A stretch of DNA of 64,000 nt, taken from the NCBI GenBank assembly GCA_028821515.1, contig JAPPGA010000068.1:21790-85789 (forward strand), written 5' to 3'. This document shows positions 1 through 9,637 of this stretch, one piece after another. The translations under genes and the position numbers were made by a program. The notes below the pieces were generated by a model. The model had not been told where the DNA came from. It ran no database searches and worked only from the letters and a program-made list of their open reading frames with translations. The stretch's first letter is position 1; every line of letters starts with the position of its first letter. The DNA is from Gammaproteobacteria bacterium (lineage in GTDB: Bacteria; Pseudomonadota; Gammaproteobacteria; Pseudomonadales; Azotimanducaceae).

Positions 1-1
1 G

Positions 2-400
2 CTACGGGAGTGCGTGGACGACCTGTGGCTCGTGGCTAACGGAACGGTGACGCGATTCGAGAACGACATCGACGCTTACGCCGAGATGCGCAAACGTCCC
101 GAACCCAAACGGCAGGAGGATCGGAAACGGGCGCTACGACGCAAGCGGGCCGAAAGGCGCGAAGCGTCGCGGCCCCTGCGGCAGCGACGGGACGCACTCG
201 AGCGCGACATGGAGCGGTGCGGAGAGGAACTCGACGAACTCAACACTGTGCTGGGCGCCAGTGCCACCTACGAACTTGCCTCGCCGGAGCGCATCAGCGA
301 GATGCTGGCCCGGCGAGGCAGAGTGAGAAAGGAACTGGCCGAGGCGGAGACCGCCTGGCTCGAAGTCCAGGAGCGGATCGAGGAGGCGGAAGCCGAGTAG
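2..400 (+). CDS. ABC-F family ATPase, C-terminal end (5' partial)
   Basis: The reading frame is open from the first bases of the window, so the gene begins upstream. The ORF-track start (GTG at 14) is probably internal. The segment LRECVDDLWLVANGTVTRF matches the end of the second ATPase domain of ABC-F proteins (Uup/YheS type), where the D-loop/switch region is followed by a 'W.v.dG.v..f.gd...Y' tail. The remaining 100 or so residues are strongly charged (RKRALRRKRAERRE) and predicted coiled coil, as in the C-terminal extension of ABC-F ribosome-associated translation factors. No membrane segment is seen, as expected for this soluble class. The exact subfamily cannot be fixed without the ATPase domains. 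Confidence 0.72.
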   Translation, partial: LRECVDDLWLVANGTVTRFENDIDAYAEMRKRPEPKRQEDRKRALRRKRAERREASRPLRQRRDALERDMERCGEELDELNTVLGASATYELASPERISEMLARRGRVRKELAEAETAWLEVQERIEEAEAE

Positions 401-418
401 ACCTCCGCCTGATTCGGG

Positions 419-1282
419 CTACCCTCCGGCTTTACCGGTGAATTCGATCGACTTGCGCACTTTCACGCCCTTGATCGGTTCGATGGTCAGCGTCTTGCGC
501 TTGGCATTCCTTCGTACGACCACCTTGACCGGCTCCTCGGCTTCCGCAACGGCCATGTAGGCGGCTTCGGCGTCGGCTACGTCGTCTTCTCCTACCCGTT
601 GCACGATATCGCCTGGCAGCAAACTGCTACCGTCCTCAGCCGTCAGCACGAGCACCCCACTATCCACACCGAAGTAAGCCCCCAGCGTTTCGCCGATATC
701 GACGAGCCTGAAACCGAATGCCTGCTCGTGGCGACGTTCGTTCCACCCCGACCAGATGTTCGAGGGAGACGCAAAGGACGTAAAGGGAATGGGTTGCGTA
801 TTCAGGACATGAGCCCTGATCATGCCCATCTGCGGCGCCACGTCCACCGTCATCGTCTCGCCATCACGCAACAGTTCCACTTCGACCGTTTCGTCTTTCC
901 CGACACGGTCCAGCGCCTCATGCAGCAGCACGATTGGCGTCTGCGAACCGGTGAGGCGGGCGCTGTTGACGCGGATCACAAGATCCTCTGGTCTGATCCC
1001 GGCATCTTCGGCACCACCGCCCGGCGTGACGCTGGCTACCCGAACACCCTCTTCGTCCTGGGTCGCGATCACGATGCCGAGGAACGGCCGGTCGGACCAC
1101 GCCTTCACATCGAACTCGCCCACATACTCATTGACGTGCTCGGCGAACTTCCCAGCCGCCTGATCGAGCATCTCCCGAGCCTTTTCCAACCTGTCCTCAA
1201 CCGACTCGTCTGCCTGGGGCGTCTTGGCAGACACCGTGACTGCGGCGAAAACGCATACCAGGGGTATCGTCCATCTCTTCAT
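419..1282 (-). CDS. Periplasmic PDZ-domain protein, third gene of an ECF sigma/anti-sigma unit
   Basis: The track start at 1306 overlaps the upstream stop (TAATG). The ATG at 1282 is preferred because GAGAGG lies six bases before it and the protein then opens directly with a signal peptide (MKRWTIPLVCVFAAVTVSA). A charged helix follows, then a PDZ domain around residues 60-140 (FLGIVIATQDEEGVRVASVTPGG) and a second PDZ-like segment around 195-265 (GVDSGVLVLTAEDGSSLLPGDIV). There is no trypsin-like Ser-His-Asp domain, so it is not DegS/HtrA itself. Its position right after a membrane anti-sigma factor suggests a role in sensing or in controlling cleavage of the anti-sigma factor. That role is inference. 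Confidence 0.75.
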   Translation of the reverse strand: MKRWTIPLVCVFAAVTVSAKTPQADESVEDRLEKAREMLDQAAGKFAEHVNEYVGEFDVKAWSDRPFLGIVIATQDEEGVRVASVTPGGGAEDAGIRPEDLVIRVNSARLTGSQTPIVLLHEALDRVGKDETVEVELLRDGETMTVDVAPQMGMIRAHVLNTQPIPFTSFASPSNIWSGWNERRHEQAFGFRLVDIGETLGAYFGVDSGVLVLTAEDGSSLLPGDIVQRVGEDDVADAEAAYMAVAEAEEPVKVVVRRNAKRKTLTIEPIKGVKVRKSIEFTGKAGG

Positions 1283-1305
1283 TGTGTACCTCTCAAACTT
1301 CAACA

Positions 1306-1815
1306 TTAAAACGCTGCCCTTAAGATTGCGGCGCCCCGATCCTGTGATTCGACCTCCACCAGGCTCTGCAGGAGCACGACCCGCTGATGTAACAGGCGTG
1401 CCCGCTCATCACTGTCGTCCACGTCCTGCAAGTACATGGCGTTGAGCGCGCCATCGACATCCGCGATGCGGTAGGCGAGGACGCGGCCCGTATCGCCGTA
1501 CGCGCCGTGGAATGGCATCGATCGCAGACGTTCCTCAAGCATCTGCGACTCGGCGATCAGGTCCGTTATCGATGCCTGCGCCGCAAGCACTTCGTAGTCG
1601 ACGTCGCCTGCGTGCTCTGAGCGCTCGCCCATGAGAACCGAAAACGCCACGGCGGCAACCAAACACGCAGCCAGTGCCAGCGGCCCTTTCGACGCCGTCC
1701 TCGGCTGTCGCTGCGCCGAGATCGCCACGACGCGATCCCCGAGGCCCGGCGGCGGATCAAGGTCCGGCAGCGCTCTGATTTCATCCCGCAGTGCTTGATC
1801 TTCCTTTTCGTTCAT
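1306..1815 (-). CDS. Putative membrane anti-sigma factor
   Basis: This 169-residue protein is encoded directly after an ECF sigma gene, with an ATGA start/stop overlap that implies translational coupling. A 45-residue acidic N-terminal part (NEKEDQALRDEIRALPDLDPPPG) precedes one membrane segment around residues 46-62 (LALAACLVAAVAFSVLMG). The rest is a periplasmic, mostly helical domain. The layout fits a single-pass anti-sigma factor whose cytoplasmic part holds the sigma factor. The zinc-binding HxxxCxxC signature of ZAS-type anti-sigma factors is absent, so the family is not certain and the call rests mainly on context and topology. Confidence 0.68.
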   Translation of the reverse strand: MNEKEDQALRDEIRALPDLDPPPGLGDRVVAISAQRQPRTASKGPLALAACLVAAVAFSVLMGERSEHAGDVDYEVLAAQASITDLIAESQMLEERLRSMPFHGAYGDTGRVLAYRIADVDGALNAMYLQDVDDSDERARLLHQRVVLLQSLVEVESQDRGAAILRAAF

Positions 1816-2357
1816 CAGTTGGTCCGCGATTCCCTCAGCCGCTGATAGCCGCGCGCGAGTTGTGACTTGGAATAACTCGCCGTACGTCCGAACAGACGGC
1901 CGATCTCCTTGTGTGTATAGCCTTCGACATCATGCAGCCAGATCACGGCCCTCGCCTTCGGCGGCAACCTGTCAAGCGCACGCTCGAGATCCGTGGCGCG
2001 TTCGACCGTTGCCTCGTCCGAGCGCACCGGATCGGCATCCGAGCGCGGGACCACCCGCCACCGGGTCCAGGGGGATCGCAACCGCATCAGGCAGTGATTG
2101 ATGGCGATCCGGCGCACCCAGGCGCCGAGCGCACCTTCCTGATCGAGGGTCCCTGCCTTGGTCAGGACGTCTACGAAGGTGTCCTGCGTCGCATCTTCAG
2201 CGAGGCCCGGATCGCCCAGCATCCGCCGCGCCGTCGTATAGACCATCCGCGAATACGACCGGTAGACCCACTCCTGGGCTGACCGATCACCGCGCTTCAG
2301 GCGCTCGAAGATATCGGCGGATGTGGCGCCGTTGGCCTGTTGCTCGAATCGAAGCAT
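1815..2357 (-). CDS. ECF-type RNA polymerase sigma factor
   Basis: This 180-residue sigma-70 family protein has region 2 around residues 25-95 (RMVYTTARRMLGDPGLAEDATQDTFVDV, then GAWVRRIAINHCLMRLR) and region 4 around 120-175 (LDRLPPKARAVIWLHDVEGYTHKEIGRLFG) with the helix-turn-helix for the -35 element. Region 3 is missing, as in ECF sigma factors. It heads a three-gene unit with the anti-sigma and PDZ genes. Its start lies opposite the Cys-rich gene that begins near 2520, so the two transcription units may share a control region. No clear ECF-type -35 motif could be picked out by eye. Confidence 0.9.
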   Translation of the reverse strand: MLRFEQQANGATSADIFERLKRGDRSAQEWVYRSYSRMVYTTARRMLGDPGLAEDATQDTFVDVLTKAGTLDQEGALGAWVRRIAINHCLMRLRSPWTRWRVVPRSDADPVRSDEATVERATDLERALDRLPPKARAVIWLHDVEGYTHKEIGRLFGRTASYSKSQLARGYQRLRESRTN

Positions 2358-2519
2358 ATGTCTTTAGATGCACGAGGCCGCCAAAAGGTCGCAGCCCGAC
2401 GACACGCGGCGACAGTGGCCGCAGGATCGTGTAGCGTTGATCCTCAAGCCTGCGCTGGCCTGGCCGCGGTACGCTCCGCACCGCAGGCACCAGCCGCTTC
2501 CCGACTCAACACCAGTCGC

Positions 2520-3515
2520 ATGTTGTCTTCCGCTCGCAGTCTCCTCCCGCCGATTCGAACCTCTGCCGCTACGTCAATCTTCGGCGCCGCCCTGCTGCTG
2601 ATCCCGCTACGTTCGGCGTTTACGGCGGACGCGGACACCGCGGCGGGCGCCATTCAGCGTCCAGCCGTCCCCGCCGAAAACAGCAATCTGATCCAGCGGC
2701 TGGAGCGGACCAGTCTGCTTAACGGCGACGAGGTGGTCGATCGGCTGGCTCTCCTGGGAGACGGGGACGAGGCTTTCCGGGAAACGGGCGGGTTCCTGAC
2801 GCCCAACCCCTACGAGCCGCAATACCGCGAGTCCGGCGCCAGCCTGGCAACGCTTCGATATCCCTTGCCGCGGCACCCGCAGAACCACGAACTGGACGAG
2901 CGCCGCAGCACGTTCGTTTTCTACGGCCAGGAGCCCGTCCTCCGCTGGTATTCGTCCCTGGGATCGAACACCGAGGTCTGCGGCGTCCAGTTTGTTGACG
3001 CCGATCGGGTGGACTACCGGCTCCGCACGTTTCATGACCGGGAGGCAGCCATGCACGCCGGTTACGTCGTGACGCACAGCCATCACTGCGGCACGTGTTC
3101 CTCCCTGCGCGACCTCGCGGTCTACCTGGCGAAACCGGATCTGACTTCGCCGGCGCGAACGTGCGCGCGGCGATGGACGGCGGCGGGCGTCAAAGCGTGC
3201 CTTATGGAGGAGGTCGGTTTCGAGGAGCGCTGCGCCGAGACCTGGGCCTACAACGTGATCCACACCCGCCGCCGATGTTCGGGGACCTGCGTCCGGCACT
3301 ACGGTCTTTGGGACGTACTGACGAACAACATGGGCGACACCCACAACGACGAGCGGGGGAATCTGAACCCGTGTCTTGCCTGCGACGAGTTTGCCTCGGG
3401 TCCAGGCTTCCAGTACGCGGCGGGACGGACACGCCGGACGTCCGGCCTCAGGTCAGCAATCCGCAGGCCTATTGAGGAGATCTACAACGTCGATCACCGC
3501 CTGTACCTCGAGTAG
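2520..3515 (+). CDS. Cys-rich exported protein of unknown function
   Basis: The track ORF starts at 2340 but would overlap the divergent sigma gene. The ATG at 2520 is preferred because it opens with a hydrophobic signal/anchor (SIFGAALLLIPLRSAF); no good ribosome site is seen, so the start is tentative. The C-terminal half is cysteine-dense: HSHHCGTCSSLRDLAVYL, then RTCARRW, KACLMEEVGF, ERCAETWAYN, RRRCSGTC and LNPCLACDE, ending in a GRTRRTSG segment. The regular Cys/Trp spacing points to a disulfide- or metal-bound secreted domain. From memory the pattern resembles uncharacterised proteins in algae and oomycetes; this could not be checked. No enzymatic motif is recognised. Confidence 0.6.
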   Translation: MLSSARSLLPPIRTSAATSIFGAALLLIPLRSAFTADADTAAGAIQRPAVPAENSNLIQRLERTSLLNGDEVVDRLALLGDGDEAFRETGGFLTPNPYEPQYRESGASLATLRYPLPRHPQNHELDERRSTFVFYGQEPVLRWYSSLGSNTEVCGVQFVDADRVDYRLRTFHDREAAMHAGYVVTHSHHCGTCSSLRDLAVYLAKPDLTSPARTCARRWTAAGVKACLMEEVGFEERCAETWAYNVIHTRRRCSGTCVRHYGLWDVLTNNMGDTHNDERGNLNPCLACDEFASGPGFQYAAGRTRRTSGLRSAIRRPIEEIYNVDHRLYLE

Positions 3516-3594
3516 AACACGCTACCGAAGGGCCAGCGTGCCCATCGTTCGCTTTGCTGATAGGGTTGTTCCGTTCCGTCGACTTCACAAGACC

Positions 3595-3897
3595 ATGACC
3601 ATTAACGAAATTGCAGACGACATGAGCCAGAAGGCAGGCTCGCTCGACCCGCTCGGCAAGACCTTGCTGTTTTGCCTGGACGACGAGGAGATGCTGATCG
3701 ACGGAACCGGCGATGCGAACGTCGTTTCGATTGTCTCAGGGCAGGAGGTCGAAGCTGACTGTACCGTGCGCATGTCGCTAGACACCTGGGGCAAGCTCCA
3801 GCGCGCCGAGATCAAGCCGTTCATGGCCGTGGCGTCGGGGAAGATCAAGGCGAAAGGCGACATGTCGATCGCCGCCAAGCTCAAGAAGCTGACCTGA
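3595..3897 (+). CDS. SCP2 sterol-binding family protein
   Basis: The track ORF starts at 3376, but the ATG at 3595 gives a clean 100-residue SCP2 domain: MTINEIADDMSQKAG followed by a beta-rich core and the closing segment GKIKAKGDMSIAAKLKKL, the usual 'G.lk..Gd...a..l..l' end. SCP2 domains form a hydrophobic tunnel that binds fatty-acyl chains or sterols in the cytoplasm. The stop codon TGA is followed at once by the GTG start of the sulfotransferase gene (TGAGTG), so the two are almost certainly co-transcribed. It may present or store a lipid substrate for its neighbours; that is inference. Confidence 0.82.
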   Translation: MTINEIADDMSQKAGSLDPLGKTLLFCLDDEEMLIDGTGDANVVSIVSGQEVEADCTVRMSLDTWGKLQRAEIKPFMAVASGKIKAKGDMSIAAKLKKLT

Positions 3898-5145
3898 GTG
3901 ACCGAAGCGTCGATCCGGCTCGGCCGTCCGGCCGCGTTCCGGGCGGCCAACGCGACCGGTTCTCTGCTGCAGCAGTGCGGCCTGTCCCTGGTTTCCCTGG
4001 ATCCCGGCGCGATTCTGGACCGGGCCAGGCGGGTGAGCGAGTTTGCATTCAACGATCCTTTGGCGGAGGAAGGACTCAACCGGCTCGTCCGTTCGTTCGA
4101 GTCCGAGGCGCACCTGAGCCTGTTCGGAAGATTCGCGATACGCCGCATGCTGCAGCGGGCTGCCGAGTCCCGCTTTCGCGTCGAGCGCGCGTTCGCGGAC
4201 CACCCGGAGATCGCGGGCGAGGAGATCCGCGACCCGGTGTTCATACTTGGCGCGCCACGGAGCGGAACGACGATCCTGCATGCCCTGCTTCATCTCGACC
4301 GAGACCACCGGGCGCCCCTGTCCTGGGAGTGTCTGCTCCCCTATCCCGCGCCCCGGCCGGCGGACTACGAAGACAACACTCGGATCGATACGGTGCGCCG
4401 GGAGTTCGAGCGGATCTTTCGGCTGGTGCCCGACTTCAGGAAGAAGCACTACATGACAGCGGACTCGCCCCAGGAGTGCCTCGCCATCACCGCCCTCAAC
4501 TTCACCAGCTTCCAGTTCCTGGCCCAGGCGTACCTGCCCGCCTACCACGAGTGGTTCGCGCATGCCGACCAGGTGCGAAACCTGCAGTGGCACCGGCGCC
4601 TTCTGCAGTTCCTTCAGTCTGGTGGCGTGCGCAGACCGCGTTGGCTGCTCAAATCGCCGGTGCACATCATGCGCCTGGGCGCGCTGTTCGAGGTGTATCC
4701 GGATGCGAAGGTGATCGTTACGCACCGCGACCCGGAATACATCGTTCCGTCGACGGCGAGCATCATCTCGTCCATGCGCTCGCTGTATTCGGACCACGAG
4801 GACACCACCCGGACCGGCCACGAGCAACTGCGGATCTGGGCCGACTACTTCAATCAGTTCCTGCGTGACCGCCAGCGACTCGCCCGGGAGTCGCAGATCG
4901 TCGATGTCCTGTTCGACGACTTCGTTCGCAACCAGATGGGTGTAGTCGAGTCCGTCTACGACCGGTTCGGCTGGGAGTTGCACGCGGATGACCGTGGCAG
5001 CATGGAGCGTTTTCTTCGCAACGAGCCCCGGGGAAAGCACGGTGTCCACGAGTACTCCCTGGCACAGATCGGCCTCACGGAGGCCGATCTCGACCGCGAG
5101 TACGCCGACTACCGGGACTTCCTCAAGTCCCTCGAACGAAACTAG
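3898..5145 (+). CDS. Sulfotransferase family protein
   Basis: This 415-residue protein starts with GTG directly after the SCP2 stop. The 5'-phosphosulfate loop for PAPS is clear at about residue 118 (FILGAPRSGTTILHALLHLD). The 3'-phosphate region follows near residue 270 (DAKVIVTHRDPEYIVPS, the usual 'KfI.l.RdP' motif). PAPS-dependent sulfotransferases move a sulfuryl group to hydroxyls or amines of lipids, sugars or small molecules. This bacterial subgroup, with a long N-terminal helical part, is often found beside lipid-related genes, which agrees with SCP2 upstream and DUF1214 downstream. The acceptor is unknown. Confidence 0.85.
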   Translation: MTEASIRLGRPAAFRAANATGSLLQQCGLSLVSLDPGAILDRARRVSEFAFNDPLAEEGLNRLVRSFESEAHLSLFGRFAIRRMLQRAAESRFRVERAFADHPEIAGEEIRDPVFILGAPRSGTTILHALLHLDRDHRAPLSWECLLPYPAPRPADYEDNTRIDTVRREFERIFRLVPDFRKKHYMTADSPQECLAITALNFTSFQFLAQAYLPAYHEWFAHADQVRNLQWHRRLLQFLQSGGVRRPRWLLKSPVHIMRLGALFEVYPDAKVIVTHRDPEYIVPSTASIISSMRSLYSDHEDTTRTGHEQLRIWADYFNQFLRDRQRLARESQIVDVLFDDFVRNQMGVVESVYDRFGWELHADDRGSMERFLRNEPRGKHGVHEYSLAQIGLTEADLDREYADYRDFLKSLERN

Positions 5146-5150
5146 ACCGC

Positions 5151-6215
5151 ATGGACGGAGGGAAGATGGAAAGCAGACAGGCGCTGGACGAGTTCCTGGA
5201 CGTGATCCGCAACGCGGACCAGACCTTCCTGGACCCGGAGAAGGAACTCGACGGGCAGGGCAAGGTGGACGGCTATCACCATTTCTTCCACCTGCTGCAG
5301 GTCGCAGTGGACTTCTACCTGCACAACGATCCGCTGCGGCCCCAGCTCATGCCGCTGGCGGACCGCAACCGCAAGCTCTACGGCGACAACGTCGACGCCG
5401 TCTATTACTTCAGCCAGGTGCGCGGCGACCAGAAGTACGTCATCAGCGGACAGCGGTTCGACAGTTGCTACCTCAGCTTCTCCCTGTACGGCGGCGATCC
5501 GAACGGCGAACTGGCGGACCGCGTCTCCCTCAACGTCAACCACCGCGACATGGAATTCGCGGAGGACGGGACCTTCGAGATCCGGCTGACGCCTGAGCCG
5601 AAGGGTGTCAACGAGTTTCGAATCGACCGGGACTCCGTGAGCCTGTTCACCCGCGAGTACTTCTTCGACCGCCCGGCTTCGCGGGAAAGCACGCTCCACA
5701 TCCGCAACGCCTCACCGCAGCCCGCCCGGTTGCCGCTAGACGATGCCGAGCTCGCACGGCGAATCCGCAGCATGGCGATGTTCTTCCAGTGCACGACATG
5801 GATCGCCCCGTTGCCGGTCGAGTTCCCGATCAACGAGTTCTGTACCCCGTTCGAGTTCGATGCGAACCAGGGCGGATGGGGAACGGTGGACAACATCTAC
5901 TGCTTCTCCCGGTTCCGGCTTCGCGAGGACCAGTACCTGAAGATCAGCTTTCGCTCGCCGGAGGCCTGCTACTGGGGGGTGCAGACATGGAACTACCTGA
6001 TGCAATCCACCAACTATGAAGACTTCCCCGTCTGCATCAACAAGGCGAACGCAGTCCCGGAACCCGACGGCCGGTACGAGATCTACCTGAGCCACCGCCC
6101 GGCGCCGCGCAACTGGATCAGCACTGCCGGATACAACGAGGGCGTTCTATTCGCGCGCTGGCTCCTGGCCGAGGCGTTGCCGGAGACGCCGGAGACGGAA
6201 GTCGGTAGCTGGTAG
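5151..6215 (+). CDS. DUF1214 domain protein
   Basis: The gene follows the sulfotransferase by 5 bases. ATG at 5151 gives 354 residues; ATG at 5166, preceded by GGAGGG, would drop five residues and is equally possible. The N-terminal half is uncharacterised (HFFHLLQVAVDFYLHNDP, ISGQRFDSCYLSF). The C-terminal third looks like DUF1214: a beta-rich domain with YWGVQTWNYL, GRYEIYLSHRPAPRNWIST and GYNEGVLFARWLL. No signal peptide or catalytic motif is visible. Such proteins often sit beside sulfotransferases and lipid-modifying enzymes, so it may be an accessory in the same pathway, but there is no direct evidence of activity. Confidence 0.72.
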   Translation: MDGGKMESRQALDEFLDVIRNADQTFLDPEKELDGQGKVDGYHHFFHLLQVAVDFYLHNDPLRPQLMPLADRNRKLYGDNVDAVYYFSQVRGDQKYVISGQRFDSCYLSFSLYGGDPNGELADRVSLNVNHRDMEFAEDGTFEIRLTPEPKGVNEFRIDRDSVSLFTREYFFDRPASRESTLHIRNASPQPARLPLDDAELARRIRSMAMFFQCTTWIAPLPVEFPINEFCTPFEFDANQGGWGTVDNIYCFSRFRLREDQYLKISFRSPEACYWGVQTWNYLMQSTNYEDFPVCINKANAVPEPDGRYEIYLSHRPAPRNWISTAGYNEGVLFARWLLAEALPETPETEVGSW

Positions 6216-6230
6216 CGGTCTCGCTTTGCG

Positions 6231-7496
6231 CTAACGCGGGTTGTCGTAGATCGAGGCTTCTGATTTCGATTCTTCGCTGATCTTCCGACCTAGTGACGGG
6301 TAGATCGGAATGTCCTCGTCCGCGAGCGACGCCATGACCTTCTTCCGTGCCATCGCCGCTTCGATGTAGGGAGCGAGTTCCTCCATCTTGCTGCGCTCGC
6401 GTTCATCCTCGCGCTCCTTGAACTCCGGCATGACTTCCGTCCCGAACACCTCCAGCGACTCGCAGATATGGTCGTGGCGGTTCCGGCCGGCCTGCTGGAT
6501 GAACGTGACCTGGTCCACGCCGCAGGCCTCGAACTTGCGCAGATGCGCGCGCAGATCGTCCGGCGTCCCGATTCCGCCCTGGCTTCCCGATAGCGCCCGG
6601 GTGATGTCGATCTGCTCCGGCTCCGCGTCCTGCAATGCCTCGAACTGTTTCCACAGGTCGGTGCGGCCGGGCTGGTGCTCACCGAAGGCGTAGAGGCTGC
6701 CGAGTGCGAAACCGAAAAACTTGAACCCGTCGAGGCCCCGGTCGATCGCCGTCTGGCGGTCGTGGTGGCACGAAAAGCTCGACACCATGCAAATGTTGGG
6801 GTTGACGGCATGGCCGATGGGCACGCACTCCTCGCTCTTGATGATCCGGTAGTACTCCTCGACCCACTCCGTCGCTTCTTCCGGGTCCACGAACGCGAAC
6901 GTCAGGGCGCCCATGCCGAGCCGCGCCGCGAGACGAATGGTGTCCCGCTGGGAACACGCCACCCACAGCGGCGGGTGCGGCCGCTGCACCGGCTTCGGCA
7001 CGATGTTCCGGCACGGCATCTCGAAGTACTTCCCCTTGTAGCCGGGGTAGGGGTCCATCGCGAGCATGTTGCAGATCTGCTCCACCGCTTCGAGATAGAT
7101 CTCACGCTTCTTCTCTACCGGGATGCGAAATCCGCCCAGTTCGAGTTCCGCCGACGATTCGCCGGTGCCGAAATCCACCCGTCCATTTGAAACGAGGTCG
7201 AGCGTCGCGATCACTTCAGCCGTGCGCGCCGGATGGTTGTACTGCGGGATGACCTGGCGAATTCCCTGGCCCAGCCGGATGTTGCTGGTGCGCTGCGAAC
7301 AGGCGGCGAGAAACACCTCCGGCGCCGACGAGTGGGAGTACTCCTCCAGGAAGTGATGCTCCACCTCCCACGCGAAGTCGATGCCGAGGCGATCCGCGAG
7401 TTCCACCTGGTCCAGCGCCTCGTTGAAGAGCTCCTGTTCGGACCCGTCGCTCCAGGGCCGCGGCAGTTGATGTTCGTAGAAGATCCCGAATTTCAT
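6231..7496 (-). CDS. LLM-class flavin-dependent monooxygenase
   Basis: This 421-residue luciferase-like monooxygenase has the family opening MKFGIFYEHQ, the barrel strand segment FAWEVEHHFLEEYSHSSAPEVFLAA, and the flavin-contact region RTAEVIATLDLVSNGRVDFGTG. These enzymes use FMNH2 supplied by a reductase to oxidise substrates with molecular oxygen. It converges on the SCP2-sulfotransferase-DUF1214 operon, with 15 bases between the stops. A helical tail after residue 340 (EFKEREDERERSKMEEL) is longer than the minimal fold. The substrate cannot be told from sequence. Confidence 0.85.
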   Translation of the reverse strand: MKFGIFYEHQLPRPWSDGSEQELFNEALDQVELADRLGIDFAWEVEHHFLEEYSHSSAPEVFLAACSQRTSNIRLGQGIRQVIPQYNHPARTAEVIATLDLVSNGRVDFGTGESSAELELGGFRIPVEKKREIYLEAVEQICNMLAMDPYPGYKGKYFEMPCRNIVPKPVQRPHPPLWVACSQRDTIRLAARLGMGALTFAFVDPEEATEWVEEYYRIIKSEECVPIGHAVNPNICMVSSFSCHHDRQTAIDRGLDGFKFFGFALGSLYAFGEHQPGRTDLWKQFEALQDAEPEQIDITRALSGSQGGIGTPDDLRAHLRKFEACGVDQVTFIQQAGRNRHDHICESLEVFGTEVMPEFKEREDERERSKMEELAPYIEAAMARKKVMASLADEDIPIYPSLGRKISEESKSEASIYDNPR

Positions 7497-8847
<1,351 letters not shown>

Positions 8848-8880
8848 TAGACTTCCCGCAACGTCAAGGGAGAGCCGTAA

Positions 8881-9195
8881 ATGAACCACGTCACCGACGA
8901 ATCATTCGAAGCCGAAGTGCTCCAGGCGGATCGGCCAGTGCTCGTCGACTACTGGGCCGAATGGTGCGGGCCATGCAAGATGATCGCCCCGATCCTGGAG
9001 GAGATCGCTGACGAATACGCCGACCGGGTCAAGGTCTGCAAGCTCGATATCGACGCTAACGCCCAGACGCCTCCAAAGTACGGCATCCGTGGCATACCGA
9101 CGCTGATGCTGTTCCGCAACGGCACGGTTGAGGCAACCAAGGTTGGAGCCTTGTCGAAGTCGCAACTCGCCGCATTTCTGGACAGCAACATCTAG
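8881..9195 (+). CDS. trxA: Thioredoxin
   Basis: This 104-residue single-domain thioredoxin has the active site [10 protein letters not shown] and the cis-proline loop RGIPTLMLF. It reduces protein disulfides in the cytoplasm using electrons from thioredoxin reductase. There is no signal peptide. ATG at 8881 follows GGGAGAG at good distance and lies 33 bases after hemB, so the two genes may be co-transcribed. A trx gene just before rho is the common order in gammaproteobacteria. The sequence is complete and ordinary in every visible respect. Confidence 0.95.
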   Translation: MNHVTDESFEAEVLQADRPVLVDYWAEWCGPCKMIAPILEEIADEYADRVKVCKLDIDANAQTPPKYGIRGIPTLMLFRNGTVEATKVGALSKSQLAAFLDSNI

Positions 9196-9351
9196 AGCCG
9201 GGCGGGGGACCAGCCACCCGTCGGATTCACCTTTCTCTTCCGTCTGACGGGCTGTTCAGGCGACGGTTTCCTGACGTATCGGATGACTTGCCGCGACCCG
9301 GACAGTTTTGCTATTAATGCGTTTCCCGCCGTCGGGAACTTCCCGATTTCA

Positions 9352-9468
9352 CTAGGGGCCTGGGCTGTAGAACGGCACGCCAGTGCCGTTCTAAGCGCGG
9401 GGCAGTAGGTGGGCTTGGGCGGGGGTGAAACACGGCGCACCCGAAGGGCGACGGGTTTCATGGCGCTA
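9352..9468 (+). repeat. REP-like element, copy 1
   Basis: It begins CTAGGGGCC and ends TTTCATGGCGCTA. It contains GTAG followed by the hairpin AGAACGGCAC-GCCA-GTGCCGTTCT, then GTAGGTGGGCTTGGGCGGGG, then a second stem TGAAAC...GTTTCA enclosing CCC-GAA-GGG. The outer stem of hairpin 1 is weak in this copy. Other copies lie at 11324, 26692 and 57952. This is the only good copy not placed directly at a gene's stop codon. Confidence 0.88.
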
Positions 9469-9509
9469 AACTAATTTGGAATTGCGCTAGACGCCGCCGG
9501 TAACGGTGG

Positions 9510-9515
9510 TATATT
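9510..9515 (+). promoter_or_regulatory. Candidate -10 box of rho
   Basis: TATATT lies about 120 bases before the rho ATG. No good -35 box is found at 16-18 bases, so this is a weak call. Confidence 0.35.
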
Positions 9516-9637
9516 GCGCGTGTTCGGCGATCCGCCGATCCTTCCCGAAGCTTCGCCGGATTACCTCAACCCCCGCTCGCAGCGCGCGCTTTCCGACCCT
9601 GCGGCGCTTTCCGCCAAACGAATCGATACCATGAACC

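Larger units (their letters stand above)
9196..9637. other. trxA-rho intergenic region with REP-like element
   Basis: The 442 bases hold a weak stem just before the element (TCGGG-AACTT-CCCGA, 9332-9346, followed by TTT), the REP-like copy at 9352-9468, and a -10-like TATATT at 9510-9515. The -10 implies a leader of roughly 115 bases before rho. Long rho leaders are known in other bacteria to take part in autoregulation. No coding region is supported. Confidence 0.55.

Noticed and set aside
3778-5049. Minus-strand 423-aa ORF opposite the sulfotransferase
   Set aside because: The plus strand has PAPS-binding motifs; the minus frame shows only low-complexity Arg/Val/His composition.
9332-9346. 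Intrinsic terminator after trxA (TCGGG-AACTT-CCCGA)
   Set aside because: Only a five-base stem with three T after it, and 137 bases from the trxA stop. Too weak to list as a terminator.
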